This document shows positions 34,139 through 43,468 of a stretch of DNA of 64,000 nt, in pieces. The notes under the pieces were generated by a model. That model had not been told where the DNA came from. It saw only the letters and a program-made list of their open reading frames with translations, and did no database searches. Both the position numbers and the translations under genes were made by a program. How positions within the stretch are numbered: position 1 is the first letter of the stretch; the number at the start of each line of letters is the position of its first letter. The stretch is from JASHPR01 sp963749145 (GTDB lineage: Bacteria; Actinomycetota; Actinomycetes; Streptosporangiales; Streptosporangiaceae): NCBI GenBank assembly GCA_963749145.1, contig CAVVLN010000001.1, positions 930,001 through 994,000 of the forward strand. The letters are read 5' to 3'.

Positions 34139-35532
34139 ATGGCCTGGGCAGAGTCCGGCCCGGCCGCCACGGCCGGTGCCGAGCAGGCGGGAGCACAGCC
34201 GAACGGAGCAGGCCGGCGGGCGGAGGGCCCGGCCGCGCACGCCGCGGCGCGCGGGCGCTCGTCTGGGCGGCGGCCGCGTTCGCGCTCGCGCTCGCCGCCT
34301 ACGCGGCGGACGTGGCGGCCCATCCGATCGACCTCACGCTGGGCTGGTTCGACCTCAACATCTACAACCACGCCGGCCTGATCACCCGGCACGCCCCCGA
34401 CACGCTCTACACCTGGCATTTCCTGCCGGGCGTCCAGTACCTGTACACGCCGTTCGCCGCGCTCGGGTTCGCGGCGGGCTCGCTGCTGCCCTGGGCGGTG
34501 CTGAAGTGGCTGATGACCGCGGCCAGCCTGGCCGCCATGGTGGTCACCGTCTGGGTGACGTTCGGCCAGCTCGGCTGGGCCGGCCGGCGCCGGGCCGCGG
34601 CAGTGCTCGGGTTCTGCGCCGTGGCGCTGTGGACCGAGCCGGTGCTGCGCTCGCTCCAGGTGGGTCAGATCGAGCTGGTGCTGATGGCGCTGATCGCGTG
34701 GGACCTGTGCCAGCCGGACGGCCGGAGGTGGAAGGGCGCCGGGGTCGGCCTGGCCGCCGGGATCAAGCTGGTACCGCTGATCTTCATCCCGTACCTGATC
34801 CTGGCGGGCAAGCTGCGCCAGGCCGCGGTGGCCACGGCCGTGTTCGCCGCCAGCGTCGTGATCGGGTTCGCCGCGCTCCCCCATGATTCGGTCAAATGGT
34901 GGCTGACTGGCTACTTTCTGCACGCGGGCGATTTCTCGAACACCAGCCAGGGCTCCCTGCTGAACCAGTCGCTGCTGGCGCTGATCACCCGGACGCCCGC
35001 GGGCGCGGGCTCGGTGACCGCGCTGTGGCTGCTGCTCGCCGCGCTGGCGGGCTGCCTCGGGCTGGCCGCGGCCACCGTGTTCGCGCGGACCGGCCGGCCG
35101 ACCGCGGGCTGGGTGACCTGCGCGGTGACCGGAGTGCTGATCTCCCCGATCAGCTGGGACAACCACTGGGTCTGGATCGTGCCCGCCGGGGTCCTGCTCG
35201 TGGACGCCGCGGCGCGGGCCCGGGGGGCCGCCCGGGCCGGGTACGTGGCCCTGCTGGCCGCGCTCGCGGCCATTTTCCTGGACTGGCCCTACCACTGGAC
35301 CGGCAAGCTGGCCTTCGTCCCGCACGGGCTGGTGGGGTTCTACGTCGGCCGCCACCCGATGAGCGAGATCTTCCACCTGCACGGCGTACAGCTGATCAGC
35401 TGGAACCTGTTCGTGCTGGGCGGGCTGGCGCTGTTCGCCGGGCTGCTGATCGGGGCCGCGCGGGCCTGGCGCGGCCCCGGGCCGGCCGCCCCGGGTCACC
35501 TGACGCGTCGGCCCATCTCCTCCGTGCCGTAG
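34139..35532 (+). CDS. GT87/DUF2029 mannosyltransferase-like membrane protein (copy 2), with a single-base frame break
   Basis: Paralogue of the preceding gene: TLGWFDLNIYNHAGLI, VGQIELVLMALIAWDLCQP, GAGVGLAAGIKLVPLIFIPYLIL, LLNQSLLAL and SPISWDNHWVWIVPAGVLL align almost residue for residue. The ATG at 34139 sits behind GGGAAGGGA, but its frame leaves the membrane-protein frame somewhere in 34200-34260, where one base is missing. After repair it is about 464 residues with a longer, Ala/Gly/Gln-rich cytosolic N-terminus. The 3' end overlaps the convergent MoeA-PBP gene by 37 bases. Confidence 0.85.
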
Positions 35533-37406
35533 CCGCCCAGTTCGCGCACGGCGGCCCGGAACCGCTCCGAGGCCAGCAGCGCCCACAGCGGGGCGAGCCG
35601 CTCACTGCCGGCGTCCCGCGCGGCCACGACCAGGTCGTAGGGTTCGCGGGTGACCGGCAGGAAGTCCAGGCCGAAGGCGCGCACGGCGGCCAGGATCCCG
35701 AGTCCGGCATCCGCGCGCCCGGCGGCGACCGCCGCGGCCACCGCCAGGTGGGTGGGCTCCTCGCGCGCGTAGCCCTCGATCGCGCCGGGGCTGATCCCCC
35801 GCTGGCGCAGTTCGTGGTCCAGCAGCACCCGGGTGCCGGCTCCGCGCTGCCGGTTGACGTAGCGCACGCCCGCCCGGGTGAGGTCCTCGATGCCCTTCAG
35901 CTCCAGCGGGTTGCCCGGGGCCACGATCAGGCCCTGCTCCCGGTGCACGAGCCGGACCACGGATACGTCATGGCCGGCCAGGATCCGGTCCACGTAGGGC
36001 AGGGTGTACTCGCCGGTCGCCGGGTCGAGCAGGTGCGACCCGGCGATATGGCACAGCCCGTCGCGCAGTGCCACCAGGCCCCCGAGCGAGCCGACGTTCG
36101 ACGAGGCCAGGGTGACCCGGGGATCGGCGGCGCGCAGCGCCGACGCGGCGAGGTCGAGCACGAGATCGTGCGAGCCGATGGCGACGATCGTCCCGGCGAT
36201 CTCCTCCGGGCCGCGCAGCAGCTCCACGTCGACCTCGTCCCCCGGGTGATGGCCTTCCAGCCCGGCCGGCACGACCAGCAGCCCGTCCGCCCGCACCAGC
36301 GAGGTGAGCACGCCGGCCCCGCGGGGCAGCGGCGTGGCGACCGTGATCCCGCCCACCACGCCCAGGCGCACCCGCACCCAGTCGTCCATGCCGAGCGGGG
36401 AGGCGAGCTTGCGGGCCAGCCGGGCCCGGGCCCGGGGGCGGCGGCGGGGCACCGCGCCCTCCAGCTCGGCCAGCAGCGGCGCGGCGAAGATGTCGAAGGT
36501 CAGCGCGGCCGACACCGGGTAGCCGGGGGCGCCGAGCACCGGGGTGCCGTCCACGACGCCGAGGACCACCGGGTGCCCGGGCCGCACCGCGACGCCGTGC
36601 ACGGCCAGCGTCCCGAGCTCGGCCACGATCCGGGCCGTGTAGTCGTCCCGGCCCGCGCTCGAGCCGGCCACGATGATCAGCAGGTCGCAGCCGGCCACGG
36701 CGCCGCGGACCGCCGCGGCCAGGGCCACCGGGTCGTCGGGCTCGATCGGCAGGCAGCTCGCCTCGCCGCCGGCCTCGCGGGCCTGGGTGGCCAGCATCAG
36801 CGAGTTGGTGTCCAGGATCTCCCCCGGCCCGGTCGGCGCGCCGATCGGGCGCACCTCGTCGCCGGTGGGCAGCACGGTGACCACGGGGGCGCGGCGCACG
36901 CTCAGGTGCGTGGCGCCGGCGGCGGCCGCGGCGGCCAGGTCGACGGCGCGCAGCCGGTGGCCCGCCGGCAGCAGCAGCTCGGCGGTGCTCACGTCCTCGC
37001 CGATCGAGCGCACGTGCTGGTAGGGCGGCACTGCGGCGCGCAGCTCGGCGGCCGCCCCGGCGTAGTGCACGTGCTCGCGCATGACGACCGCGTCGCGGCC
37101 GTCGGGCATCGGGTCCCCGGTGTCCACGACGTCGTAGGCGCCGGGCGCCAGCAGAACCGGGGAGGTCTCGCTGGCGCCGAGGGTGTCGGCCGCGCGCACC
37201 GCGATGCCGTCCATGCCGGCCGCGTCGAACGGCGGCGAGGACCGGGTCGCCCACACCGGCTCGGCGGTGACCCGCCCGGCCGCGTCCTGCACCGGGACCC
37301 GGATCGCCGGCAGCCGGGCCGGGCAGCCCGCGGCGGCGCGCGCGTCGCGCCAGGCGCCGAGGGCGCGGGCGGCGGGCACATCGCGGAGGAACGGGCTGTC
37401 GGCCAT
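35496..37406 (-). CDS. MoeA-PBP fusion (molybdopterin molybdenumtransferase with C-terminal periplasmic-binding-like domain)
   Basis: 636 residues. The N-terminal 400 are MoeA: PPFDAAGMDGIAVRAADT (active-site MDG), VLPTGDEV, IVAGSSAGRDDYT, GHPVVLGVVDGTPVLGAPGYPVSAALTF, then the beta-barrel domain IV. The C-terminal about 220 form a soluble PBP-like domain (SSNVGSLGGLVALRDGLCHIAG, LIVAPGNPLELKGIEDL, YVNRQRGAGTRVLLD, ADAGLGILAAVRAFGLDFLPVTREPYDLVV) of the type that binds molybdate or tungstate. The architecture is known in archaea and some bacteria. Starts 8 bases after moeA. It may specialise in loading one metal, e.g. tungsten for AOR (inference). Confidence 0.9.
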   Translation of the reverse strand: MADSPFLRDVPAARALGAWRDARAAAGCPARLPAIRVPVQDAAGRVTAEPVWATRSSPPFDAAGMDGIAVRAADTLGASETSPVLLAPGAYDVVDTGDPMPDGRDAVVMREHVHYAGAAAELRAAVPPYQHVRSIGEDVSTAELLLPAGHRLRAVDLAAAAAAGATHLSVRRAPVVTVLPTGDEVRPIGAPTGPGEILDTNSLMLATQAREAGGEASCLPIEPDDPVALAAAVRGAVAGCDLLIIVAGSSAGRDDYTARIVAELGTLAVHGVAVRPGHPVVLGVVDGTPVLGAPGYPVSAALTFDIFAAPLLAELEGAVPRRRPRARARLARKLASPLGMDDWVRVRLGVVGGITVATPLPRGAGVLTSLVRADGLLVVPAGLEGHHPGDEVDVELLRGPEEIAGTIVAIGSHDLVLDLAASALRAADPRVTLASSNVGSLGGLVALRDGLCHIAGSHLLDPATGEYTLPYVDRILAGHDVSVVRLVHREQGLIVAPGNPLELKGIEDLTRAGVRYVNRQRGAGTRVLLDHELRQRGISPGAIEGYAREEPTHLAVAAAVAAGRADAGLGILAAVRAFGLDFLPVTREPYDLVVAARDAGSERLAPLWALLASERFRAAVRELGGYGTEEMGRRVR

Positions 37407-37414
37407 GATGTCGG

Positions 37415-38653
37415 TCAACGGTACAGGGTGACGTCGACCTCGGCGCCGGCGTCCAGCCCGGTGGCGTCGTCGGGCACGGTCACGTACCCGTCGGCGGCGG
37501 TGAGCACCGACAGCAGCGCCGACAGGCCGAAGACCGGCGTGGCCACGCCGCTGGCCAGGCGGACCTGCACGACGTCCAGCCGCCCGGCCGCCGACGCCAG
37601 GTCGCGCCCGAGCCTGGCCCGCACCACCGGCTCGGCGGGCGGCGCCGTGCATCCCCCGGCCAGCCGCACCAGCGGCATCCCGATCAGCCGGAAGATGACC
37701 AGCGCGGAGCGCGGGTTGCCGGGCAGCCCGATGATCGGCACCCCGGCGCACTCGGCCAGCAGCGTCGGCTTGCCGGGCCGGATCGCGAGGCCGTGGCACC
37801 AGATGCCGGGCGGCCCGAGGCGGCTCACCGCGGCGGCGGTCTCGTCGCGCGCGCCCACCGATGAGCCGGCCGAGATCACGACCAGGTCGCTGTTGCCGAG
37901 CGCGGCGCGCAGCGCGGTCTCCAGCCGGGCCGCGTCGTCCGGGACGATCCCGCCGCCGACCGGCTCGCCGCCGGCCTCGGCGACCAGCGCCCCGAGCGCG
38001 ACCGCCGTCGCGTCCCTGACCTGCCCGGGGCGCAGCACCGCGGTGTCCGGCGGCACCACCTCATCGCCGGTGGACAGGATCGTCACCCGTGGCGGCGCGT
38101 GCACGGTCACCGCGGTGATCCCGGCCGCGGCGAGCATGCCGAGGTCCTGGGCGCGCAGCGGGCGGCAGGCCGGCACGAGGCCGGCGCCGGGGGCCGCGTC
38201 CTCGTCGGCCCGGACCACGCCCTCACCCGGGGCGACCGGCCGGGTCACCTCGATGGTGCCCGCCATCGCCTCCTGGGTGTACTCGACCATCACCACCGCG
38301 TCGGCGCCGGGCGGCAGCATGCCGCCGGTGGGCATGCTGACGACGGTGCCGGGCCCGACCGCGACGTCGGGCGCGGCGCCCATCCGGACCGCGCCCACGA
38401 CGTCCAGATAGCCGGGCAGCCCGTCGGACGCCCCGTAGGTGTCGGCCGCCCGCACCGCGTAGCCGTCCACGGTGGAGCGCGCGAAGCCGGGCAGCGCCTG
38501 CGGCGCAGCGACCGGTGCCGCCGGGACCCGGCCCCGGGCCTGCCCCAGCGGCACGGTCTCGGCCGGCGTGCGCCGCGCGGGACGAAAGCCGGCCAGGGCC
38601 GCGGCGACCGTGCGGGTGGCGAAGAACTCCCGGCCCCGCGGGCTGGCCGTCAT
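37415..38653 (-). CDS. moeA: Molybdopterin molybdenumtransferase
   Basis: Inserts molybdenum (or tungsten) into adenylylated molybdopterin. 412 residues: ALPGFARSTVDGYAVRAADT (DGYAV motif with catalytic Asp), GTVVSMPTGGMLPPGADAVVMVEYT, VTILSTGDEVVPPD, VISAGSSVGARDETA, KPTLLAECAGVPIIGLPGNPRSALV. Its ATG overlaps the stop of the NuoE-NuoF-like gene (ATGA), binding cofactor insertion to formate dehydrogenase synthesis. A second MoeA with a PBP domain follows; two MoeA paralogues in a row often mean separate metal or enzyme specificities. Confidence 0.95.
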   Translation of the reverse strand: MTASPRGREFFATRTVAAALAGFRPARRTPAETVPLGQARGRVPAAPVAAPQALPGFARSTVDGYAVRAADTYGASDGLPGYLDVVGAVRMGAAPDVAVGPGTVVSMPTGGMLPPGADAVVMVEYTQEAMAGTIEVTRPVAPGEGVVRADEDAAPGAGLVPACRPLRAQDLGMLAAAGITAVTVHAPPRVTILSTGDEVVPPDTAVLRPGQVRDATAVALGALVAEAGGEPVGGGIVPDDAARLETALRAALGNSDLVVISAGSSVGARDETAAAVSRLGPPGIWCHGLAIRPGKPTLLAECAGVPIIGLPGNPRSALVIFRLIGMPLVRLAGGCTAPPAEPVVRARLGRDLASAAGRLDVVQVRLASGVATPVFGLSALLSVLTAADGYVTVPDDATGLDAGAEVDVTLYR

Positions 38654-40316
38654 GGGCGGCGGTGCAGCCCGAGCACGCTCACCACCGGGCCCAGCGCGAC
38701 CTGGCCCAGCCCGCAGATCGAGGTCCGCCGCAGGGTCGCCTCGAGCTGGCGGATCTCCCCGTTCACGTCGTCGGGGCCGCCGCCCGCGGCGAGCACGCCG
38801 GCCAGGATCTGGTGCGCCTTGGCCGAGCCGACCCGGCACGGGACGCACTTGCCGCAGGACTCGTCGCGGAAGAAGCGCAGCACGTTCGTGGCCGCCGCGA
38901 GCAGGTCCGTGCCCTCGGCCATCACCACCAGCGCGCCCGAGCCGAGCATGGACCCGGCCGCGGCCAGCGTCTCGAAGTTCAGCGGCACGTCGAGCTGGTC
39001 CGGCCCGAGGAAGTTGGAGGACGCGCCGCCCGGCTGGATCGCGGCCACCGCCCGGCCGCCGCTCACCCCGCCGGCCAGCTCGAGCAGGTCGCGGGCGGTG
39101 CTGCCCATCGGCACGCAGTACACGCCCGGGCGCTCGACGTGCCCGGAGACCGCGAAGAACTTCAGCCCGGTGCCGCCGCCGGTGCCGTGGCGCTTCCACC
39201 AGTCCGCGCCGCGCAGGGTGATCACCGGGACGTGCGCGAACGTCTCGACCGAGTTCATCAGCGTGGGCTGCCCCCACAGGCCGTAGACCCCCGGGAACGG
39301 CGGCTTGTTGCGCGGCTCCCCGCGGTGTCCCTCCATGCACTCGATCAGCGCCGATTCCTCGCCGAGGATGTACCCGCCCGGGGAGGTGAACACCTCCACC
39401 GAGAGCCGCCGGCCGAGCCGGCCGCGTCCGCCCCGACCAGCCCGGTGGCGCGCAGCGTCGCGATCTCGCGCCGGATCACCGCCTCTTCCTGGCCGTACTC
39501 GTGCCGGATGAACACCCAGCCTTCCTCGGCGCCGGTCGCCGCCATCCCGAGCAGCAGGCCCTCGAGCACCAGGTGCGGCTGCTCGGCCAGGATCTGCCGG
39601 TCCTTGAACGTGCCGGGTTCTGACTCGTCGGCATTACAGATCGCGTACTTCGGCGTGGCCGACTGCGCGGCGACCAGGCCCCACTTGCGGCCGGTCGGGA
39701 AGCCGGCGCCGCCCAGCCCGCGCAGGCCGGACTCCTGCAGGTTGGTGATGACCTCGTCGGCGCTGAGCCGGCCCGACAGCAGCGCCCGCAGCGCCGCGTA
39801 CCGCTCCGGCCCGGCCGGGTACGGGTCGTTGGGCCACGGCTGGCCGCCGCCGTAGCCGCGGGGCACCGGCTCGGCCTGGTGGCCGGTCCTGGCCGCCGCG
39901 ACGAGCGCGTCGGCGTCGGCGGCCTCGGCCGGGCACTCGTTGACCGCCACCGCCGGCGCGCCGTCGCACCGGCCGAGACAGGAGACCTCGGTCAGCTCCA
40001 CGTCGGCGTCGTCGCCGTAGCGCTCGGCGAGCGCCGCCAGCCGCTGCTCGCCGCCCTGCAGCCAGCAGGACAGGTCGTGGCAGGCGTGCAGCGCGACCAT
40101 GGGGGGCGGTTCGGTGCGGAAGTGCGGGTAGAACGAGATCAGCCCCTGGATCTCGTACAGCGGCCTGCGCACCTCCCGGGCCAGGGTCTCGAGTTCCTCG
40201 CGCGGCAGCCATCCCCGGCGCTCCTGGATGGCCTGTAGCGCCGGGATCAGGCTCGGCCCGGGGAACTTCCCGGCCCGGGCCTCGACGCCCGGCGCGCGCG
40301 GCCCGGCGTCAGCCAT
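38650..40316 (-). CDS. fdhB: NAD-dependent formate dehydrogenase diaphorase subunit (NuoE-NuoF fusion), with a single-base frame break
   Basis: Transfers electrons from FdhA to NAD through FMN and iron-sulfur centres. About 555 residues when repaired. Residues 1-145 are NuoE-like (thioredoxin-fold 2Fe-2S: CHDLSC ... CLGRCDGAPAVAVN). The rest is NuoF-like: SGLRGLGGAGFPTGRKWG (NADH site), KYAICNADESEPGTFKDR (FMN site), EVFTSPGGYILGEESALIE, and 4Fe-4S ligands ESCGKCVPCRVG ... CGLGQ. The frame breaks at 39408-39414, in the GGCCGGCGGC run, where one base is missing. Its start overlaps the fdhA stop by 8 bases. Confidence 0.9.
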
Positions 40317-43300
40317 CGACGGCCTCGCGGCCGGCGGCCGGGGCGATGCGCACCGCGCAGAACTTGAACTCCGGGATCTTCCCGACCGGGTCGATCTCGT
40401 CGATCGTCAGCAGGTTGGCCGCGGCCTCGCGGAAGTGGAACGGGATGAAGCAGTTGCCCCGGGCCTCGGTGTGCGACAGGCGGGTCTCCAGCACGATCGT
40501 GCCGCGCCGCGAGGTCACCTCGGCCATGTCGCCGTCGGCCAGGCCGATCTCGGCGGCGTCGGCCGGGTTCACGTACACCTGGGGCCGCGGGCTGATCGCG
40601 TCGAGGGCGAACGACCGGCGGGTCATCGAGCCGGTGTGCCAGTGCTGCAGCAGGCGGCCGGTGTTGAGCACGAACGGGTACTGCTCGCTGGGCAGTTCCC
40701 GGGCGGGCAGCCACTCGGCGGGCACCAGGTGGGCGAGCCCGTCCGCGGTGTTGAACCGCTCGCCGAACATGACCACGGTGCCGTCGCTGTGCTCGGGATC
40801 GGGATTCGGGTACAGCTTGCCGGCGGGCCCGAGGTTGTCGTAGCTGAGATTGGTGTAGCTGCGCATCACCGAGACGATCTCCTCGAAGATCTCCCGCGGC
40901 GAGGAGTAGGTCCAGCCGAGGCCGATCCGGTTGGCGATGTCCTGCACGACCTCCCAGTCCACCCGGGCCTGGCCCGGCAGGTCGAGCACCTTGCGGCCCA
41001 GCTGGACCCGGCGGTCGGTGTTGGTGTAGGTGCCGTCCTTCTCCAGGTAGGACGAGGCGGGCAGGATCACGTCGGCGAACTCGGACGTCTCGGTCAGGAA
41101 GATGTCCTGGACGACCAGGAACTCCAGCGCGGACAGCGCCTTGCGCACCTTGTTGATGTTGGGGTCGGACAGGAACGGGTTCTCCCCCATCATGTACATG
41201 CCGCGCACGCCACCCTTGAGCGCGGAGCCGATGATCTCGGTGACGGTCAAGCCGCGCACGGGGTCGAGGTCGGGGGTGTTCCAGATCTCCTCGAACCGGG
41301 CGCGGACGTCCGGGTTATCGGCCTTCTGGTAGTCCGGGTAGTACATCGGGATCAGGCCCATGTCCGACGATCCCTGGACGTTGTTCTGCCCGCGCAAGGG
41401 GTGCAGGCCGCTGCCCGGCCGCCCGATGTTGCCGGTGATCGCGCACATCGCGATCAGGCAGCGGGCGTTGTCGGTACCGGTGGTGTGCTGCGAGATCCCC
41501 ATGCCCCAGAAGATGACGCCGGCCCTGGCCTCGCCCCAGATCCGGGCGACCCGCCGGATCACGTCGGCGTCCACCCCGCTGATCTGCGCGGCCCGCTCCG
41601 GCGGGTAGTCCCTGACCGTCTCGGCCAGGGCCGGGAAGTTCGTGGTCCGGTTCGCGATGAACTCCGGGTCGGTCAGCCCGAGCCTGATCACCTCGTGCAT
41701 GATCCCGTTGTAGAACGCGACGTCGGTGCCGGGCTTGAGCTGGCAGAAGATGTCGGCGTGCTCGGACATCGTGTCGGCCCGCGGGTCGACGTAGATGATC
41801 GTGGTCCCGCGGCGCTGGGCCTGCTTGAAGAACGACGAGGCGACCGGGTGGTTCGCGGTCGGGTTGCTGCCGGTGACGATGGCCACGTCGGAGTTGACCA
41901 CGTCGCCGTAGGTGGTGGAGACCGCGCCGGAGCCGATGCCCTCGAACAGCGCGGCCACGCTCGAAGCGTGGCACAGCCGGGTGCAGTGGTCGACGTTGTT
42001 GGTGTGGAAGCCGGTCCTGATCAGCTTCTGGAAGAGGTAGGCCTCCTCGTTGGAGCACTTGGCCGAGCCGAAGCCGGCGATCGCGGCCGGGCCGCCCGCG
42101 GCGTGGATCTCGGTGAGCCTGCGCGCGACCAGGTCCAGCGCCTCCTCCCAGGTCGCCTCGCGGAAATGCGGCAGCACCTCGTCGTAGTCGACCAGGCCGC
42201 CGGGCTTGCGCCGCCGCTTCTCGCCGCGGCCGCCGTCACCGCGGCCGCCGTCACCGCCGCCGCTCCGGCCGCCGTCACCGTTGCCGCTCCGGCCGCGGCC
42301 CTCGCCGGGGGCGCCGTTCATCTCGCCGCGCACGTCGGCGGACAGGGGCCCTTTGGGGTAGGCGTCGTCCCGGCGGATCAGCGGCACGGTGAGGCGCTGC
42401 GATGAGGCCGCGTAGTCCCAGCCGTACCGGCCCTTGACGCACAGTCTCCCCTGCGAGCCGGGCTGGGCCCGGCCCTCGGCGAACGCGATGGCCCCGCGCT
42501 CCCGGTCGACGTAGTAGGTGAGCGCGCAGCCGACCCCGCAGTACGGGCAGACGCTGTCGACCTGGTCGAGCTCGTGGCGCGGCCGGATCGGGATGTTGCG
42601 GATCGGCTTGTTGGTCAGCGCGCCGGTCGGGCACGCCGACACGCACTCCCCGCAGGTCACGCACGACGAGGCGCCCATCGGGTCGTCCAGGTCGAACGCG
42701 ATGCGGGTGGCGTAGCCCTTGCCGCTGCGCCCGATGACGTCGTTGCCCTGGATGTCGTCGCAGGCCCGAACGCAGCGGTCGCACAGGATGCACGCGTCGT
42801 GATCGACCGCGATGACCGGGTTGGACAGGTCGGTGCCGCGGCCGGAGCCGGCCGGCAGGCCGTCCCGCCCGCTCAGCGCCGCCCCTCCGCTCAGCGCGGC
42901 CCCGGGCAGACGACCCCCCCAAGCCCCCCCGCCGAGGCCGTACCGGTCGGCCAGCGCGAGCAGTTCGTTGTCGCCGGTCGTGGTCTCCTTCGGGTCGCGC
43001 TCGCGGGGCGGCTGGTCGGATAGCAGCAACTCGGTCAGCGTGGCCCGGTCGCGCTCCACGTCCTGGGTGCTGGTCCTGACCTCCATGCCGTCCTCGCACG
43101 GGCGCACGCACGCGGCCGCGAAGGCCCGCGCGCCCACGTCCACCACGCACATCCGGCAGACGCCGACCGGATCGTAGCGCTCGTCGTGGCACAGGACCGG
43201 GATGTCGATCCCCGCCCCCCTGGCCGCGGTCCAGATCGTCGTCCCCTCCGGGACGGTGACCGCGGTTCCGTCGATCGTCAGCGTGACGGTGCGGGTCGTG

Positions 43301-43320
43301 GCCGGAGCGTGAATGACCAT
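40309..43320 (-). CDS. fdhA: NAD-dependent formate dehydrogenase catalytic subunit (Mo/W-bis-MGD, Cys form)
   Basis: Oxidises formate to CO2. 1003 residues. NuoG-like N-terminus: plant-type 2Fe-2S (CHDERYDPVGVCRMC ... CVRPC), two 4Fe-4S sets (CILCDRCVRAC; CVTCGECVSACPTGAL), then the molybdopterin part opening with CPYCGVGC. The metal ligand lies in GFGSAKCSNEEAYLFQK and is cysteine (TGC, about residue 422), not selenocysteine; His and Arg follow in NNVDHCTRLCHASS. A Gly/Asp/Arg-rich 45-residue insert (about 330-370, coded near 42200-42310) is low-complexity. The start is ATG 43318-43320; two palindromes lie upstream. Confidence 0.94.
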   Translation of the reverse strand: MVIHAPATTRTVTLTIDGTAVTVPEGTTIWTAARGAGIDIPVLCHDERYDPVGVCRMCVVDVGARAFAAACVRPCEDGMEVRTSTQDVERDRATLTELLLSDQPPRERDPKETTTGDNELLALADRYGLGGGAWGGRLPGAALSGGAALSGRDGLPAGSGRGTDLSNPVIAVDHDACILCDRCVRACDDIQGNDVIGRSGKGYATRIAFDLDDPMGASSCVTCGECVSACPTGALTNKPIRNIPIRPRHELDQVDSVCPYCGVGCALTYYVDRERGAIAFAEGRAQPGSQGRLCVKGRYGWDYAASSQRLTVPLIRRDDAYPKGPLSADVRGEMNGAPGEGRGRSGNGDGGRSGGGDGGRGDGGRGEKRRRKPGGLVDYDEVLPHFREATWEEALDLVARRLTEIHAAGGPAAIAGFGSAKCSNEEAYLFQKLIRTGFHTNNVDHCTRLCHASSVAALFEGIGSGAVSTTYGDVVNSDVAIVTGSNPTANHPVASSFFKQAQRRGTTIIYVDPRADTMSEHADIFCQLKPGTDVAFYNGIMHEVIRLGLTDPEFIANRTTNFPALAETVRDYPPERAAQISGVDADVIRRVARIWGEARAGVIFWGMGISQHTTGTDNARCLIAMCAITGNIGRPGSGLHPLRGQNNVQGSSDMGLIPMYYPDYQKADNPDVRARFEEIWNTPDLDPVRGLTVTEIIGSALKGGVRGMYMMGENPFLSDPNINKVRKALSALEFLVVQDIFLTETSEFADVILPASSYLEKDGTYTNTDRRVQLGRKVLDLPGQARVDWEVVQDIANRIGLGWTYSSPREIFEEIVSVMRSYTNLSYDNLGPAGKLYPNPDPEHSDGTVVMFGERFNTADGLAHLVPAEWLPARELPSEQYPFVLNTGRLLQHWHTGSMTRRSFALDAISPRPQVYVNPADAAEIGLADGDMAEVTSRRGTIVLETRLSHTEARGNCFIPFHFREAAANLLTIDEIDPVGKIPEFKFCAVRIAPAAGREAVDG

Positions 43321-43398
43321 ATCTCAGTATCTACCGCCTCGGGCGCGGGGGCGACGGGCGCGGGCGGGGGTTCCTGCGCCAGACGGTCGCAGAAAAGA

Positions 43399-43431
43399 TC
43401 GTATTACGACACACTATATCGCAGGACGATA
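43399..43431. promoter_or_regulatory. Two palindromes and AT-rich promoter region upstream of fdhA
   Basis: TCGTA-T-TACGA (43399-43409) and TATCG-CAGGA-CGATA (43417-43431) are both perfect inverted repeats in the only AT-rich patch of the 148-base gap between AOR and fdhA. Minus-strand TATAGT (43413-43418) is a good -10 candidate lying between them. A repressor or redox regulator could bind here; its identity is unknown. Confidence 0.5.
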
Positions 43432-43468
43432 GACCGATCCAGGGTCAGCGCCGCCAAGGAGGCTCCGC

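Noticed and set aside
34896..38411. A 1171-codon open frame on the plus strand
   Set aside because: It is the antisense shadow of the MoeA-PBP and MoeA genes in very high-GC DNA; its translation is Arg/Gly/Ala/His-rich with no domain, while the minus strand carries clear MoeA motifs.
40309..43320. Selenocysteine codon in fdhA
   Set aside because: The active-site codon is TGC and there is no in-frame TGA through the 1003 codons, so FdhA here is not a selenoprotein.
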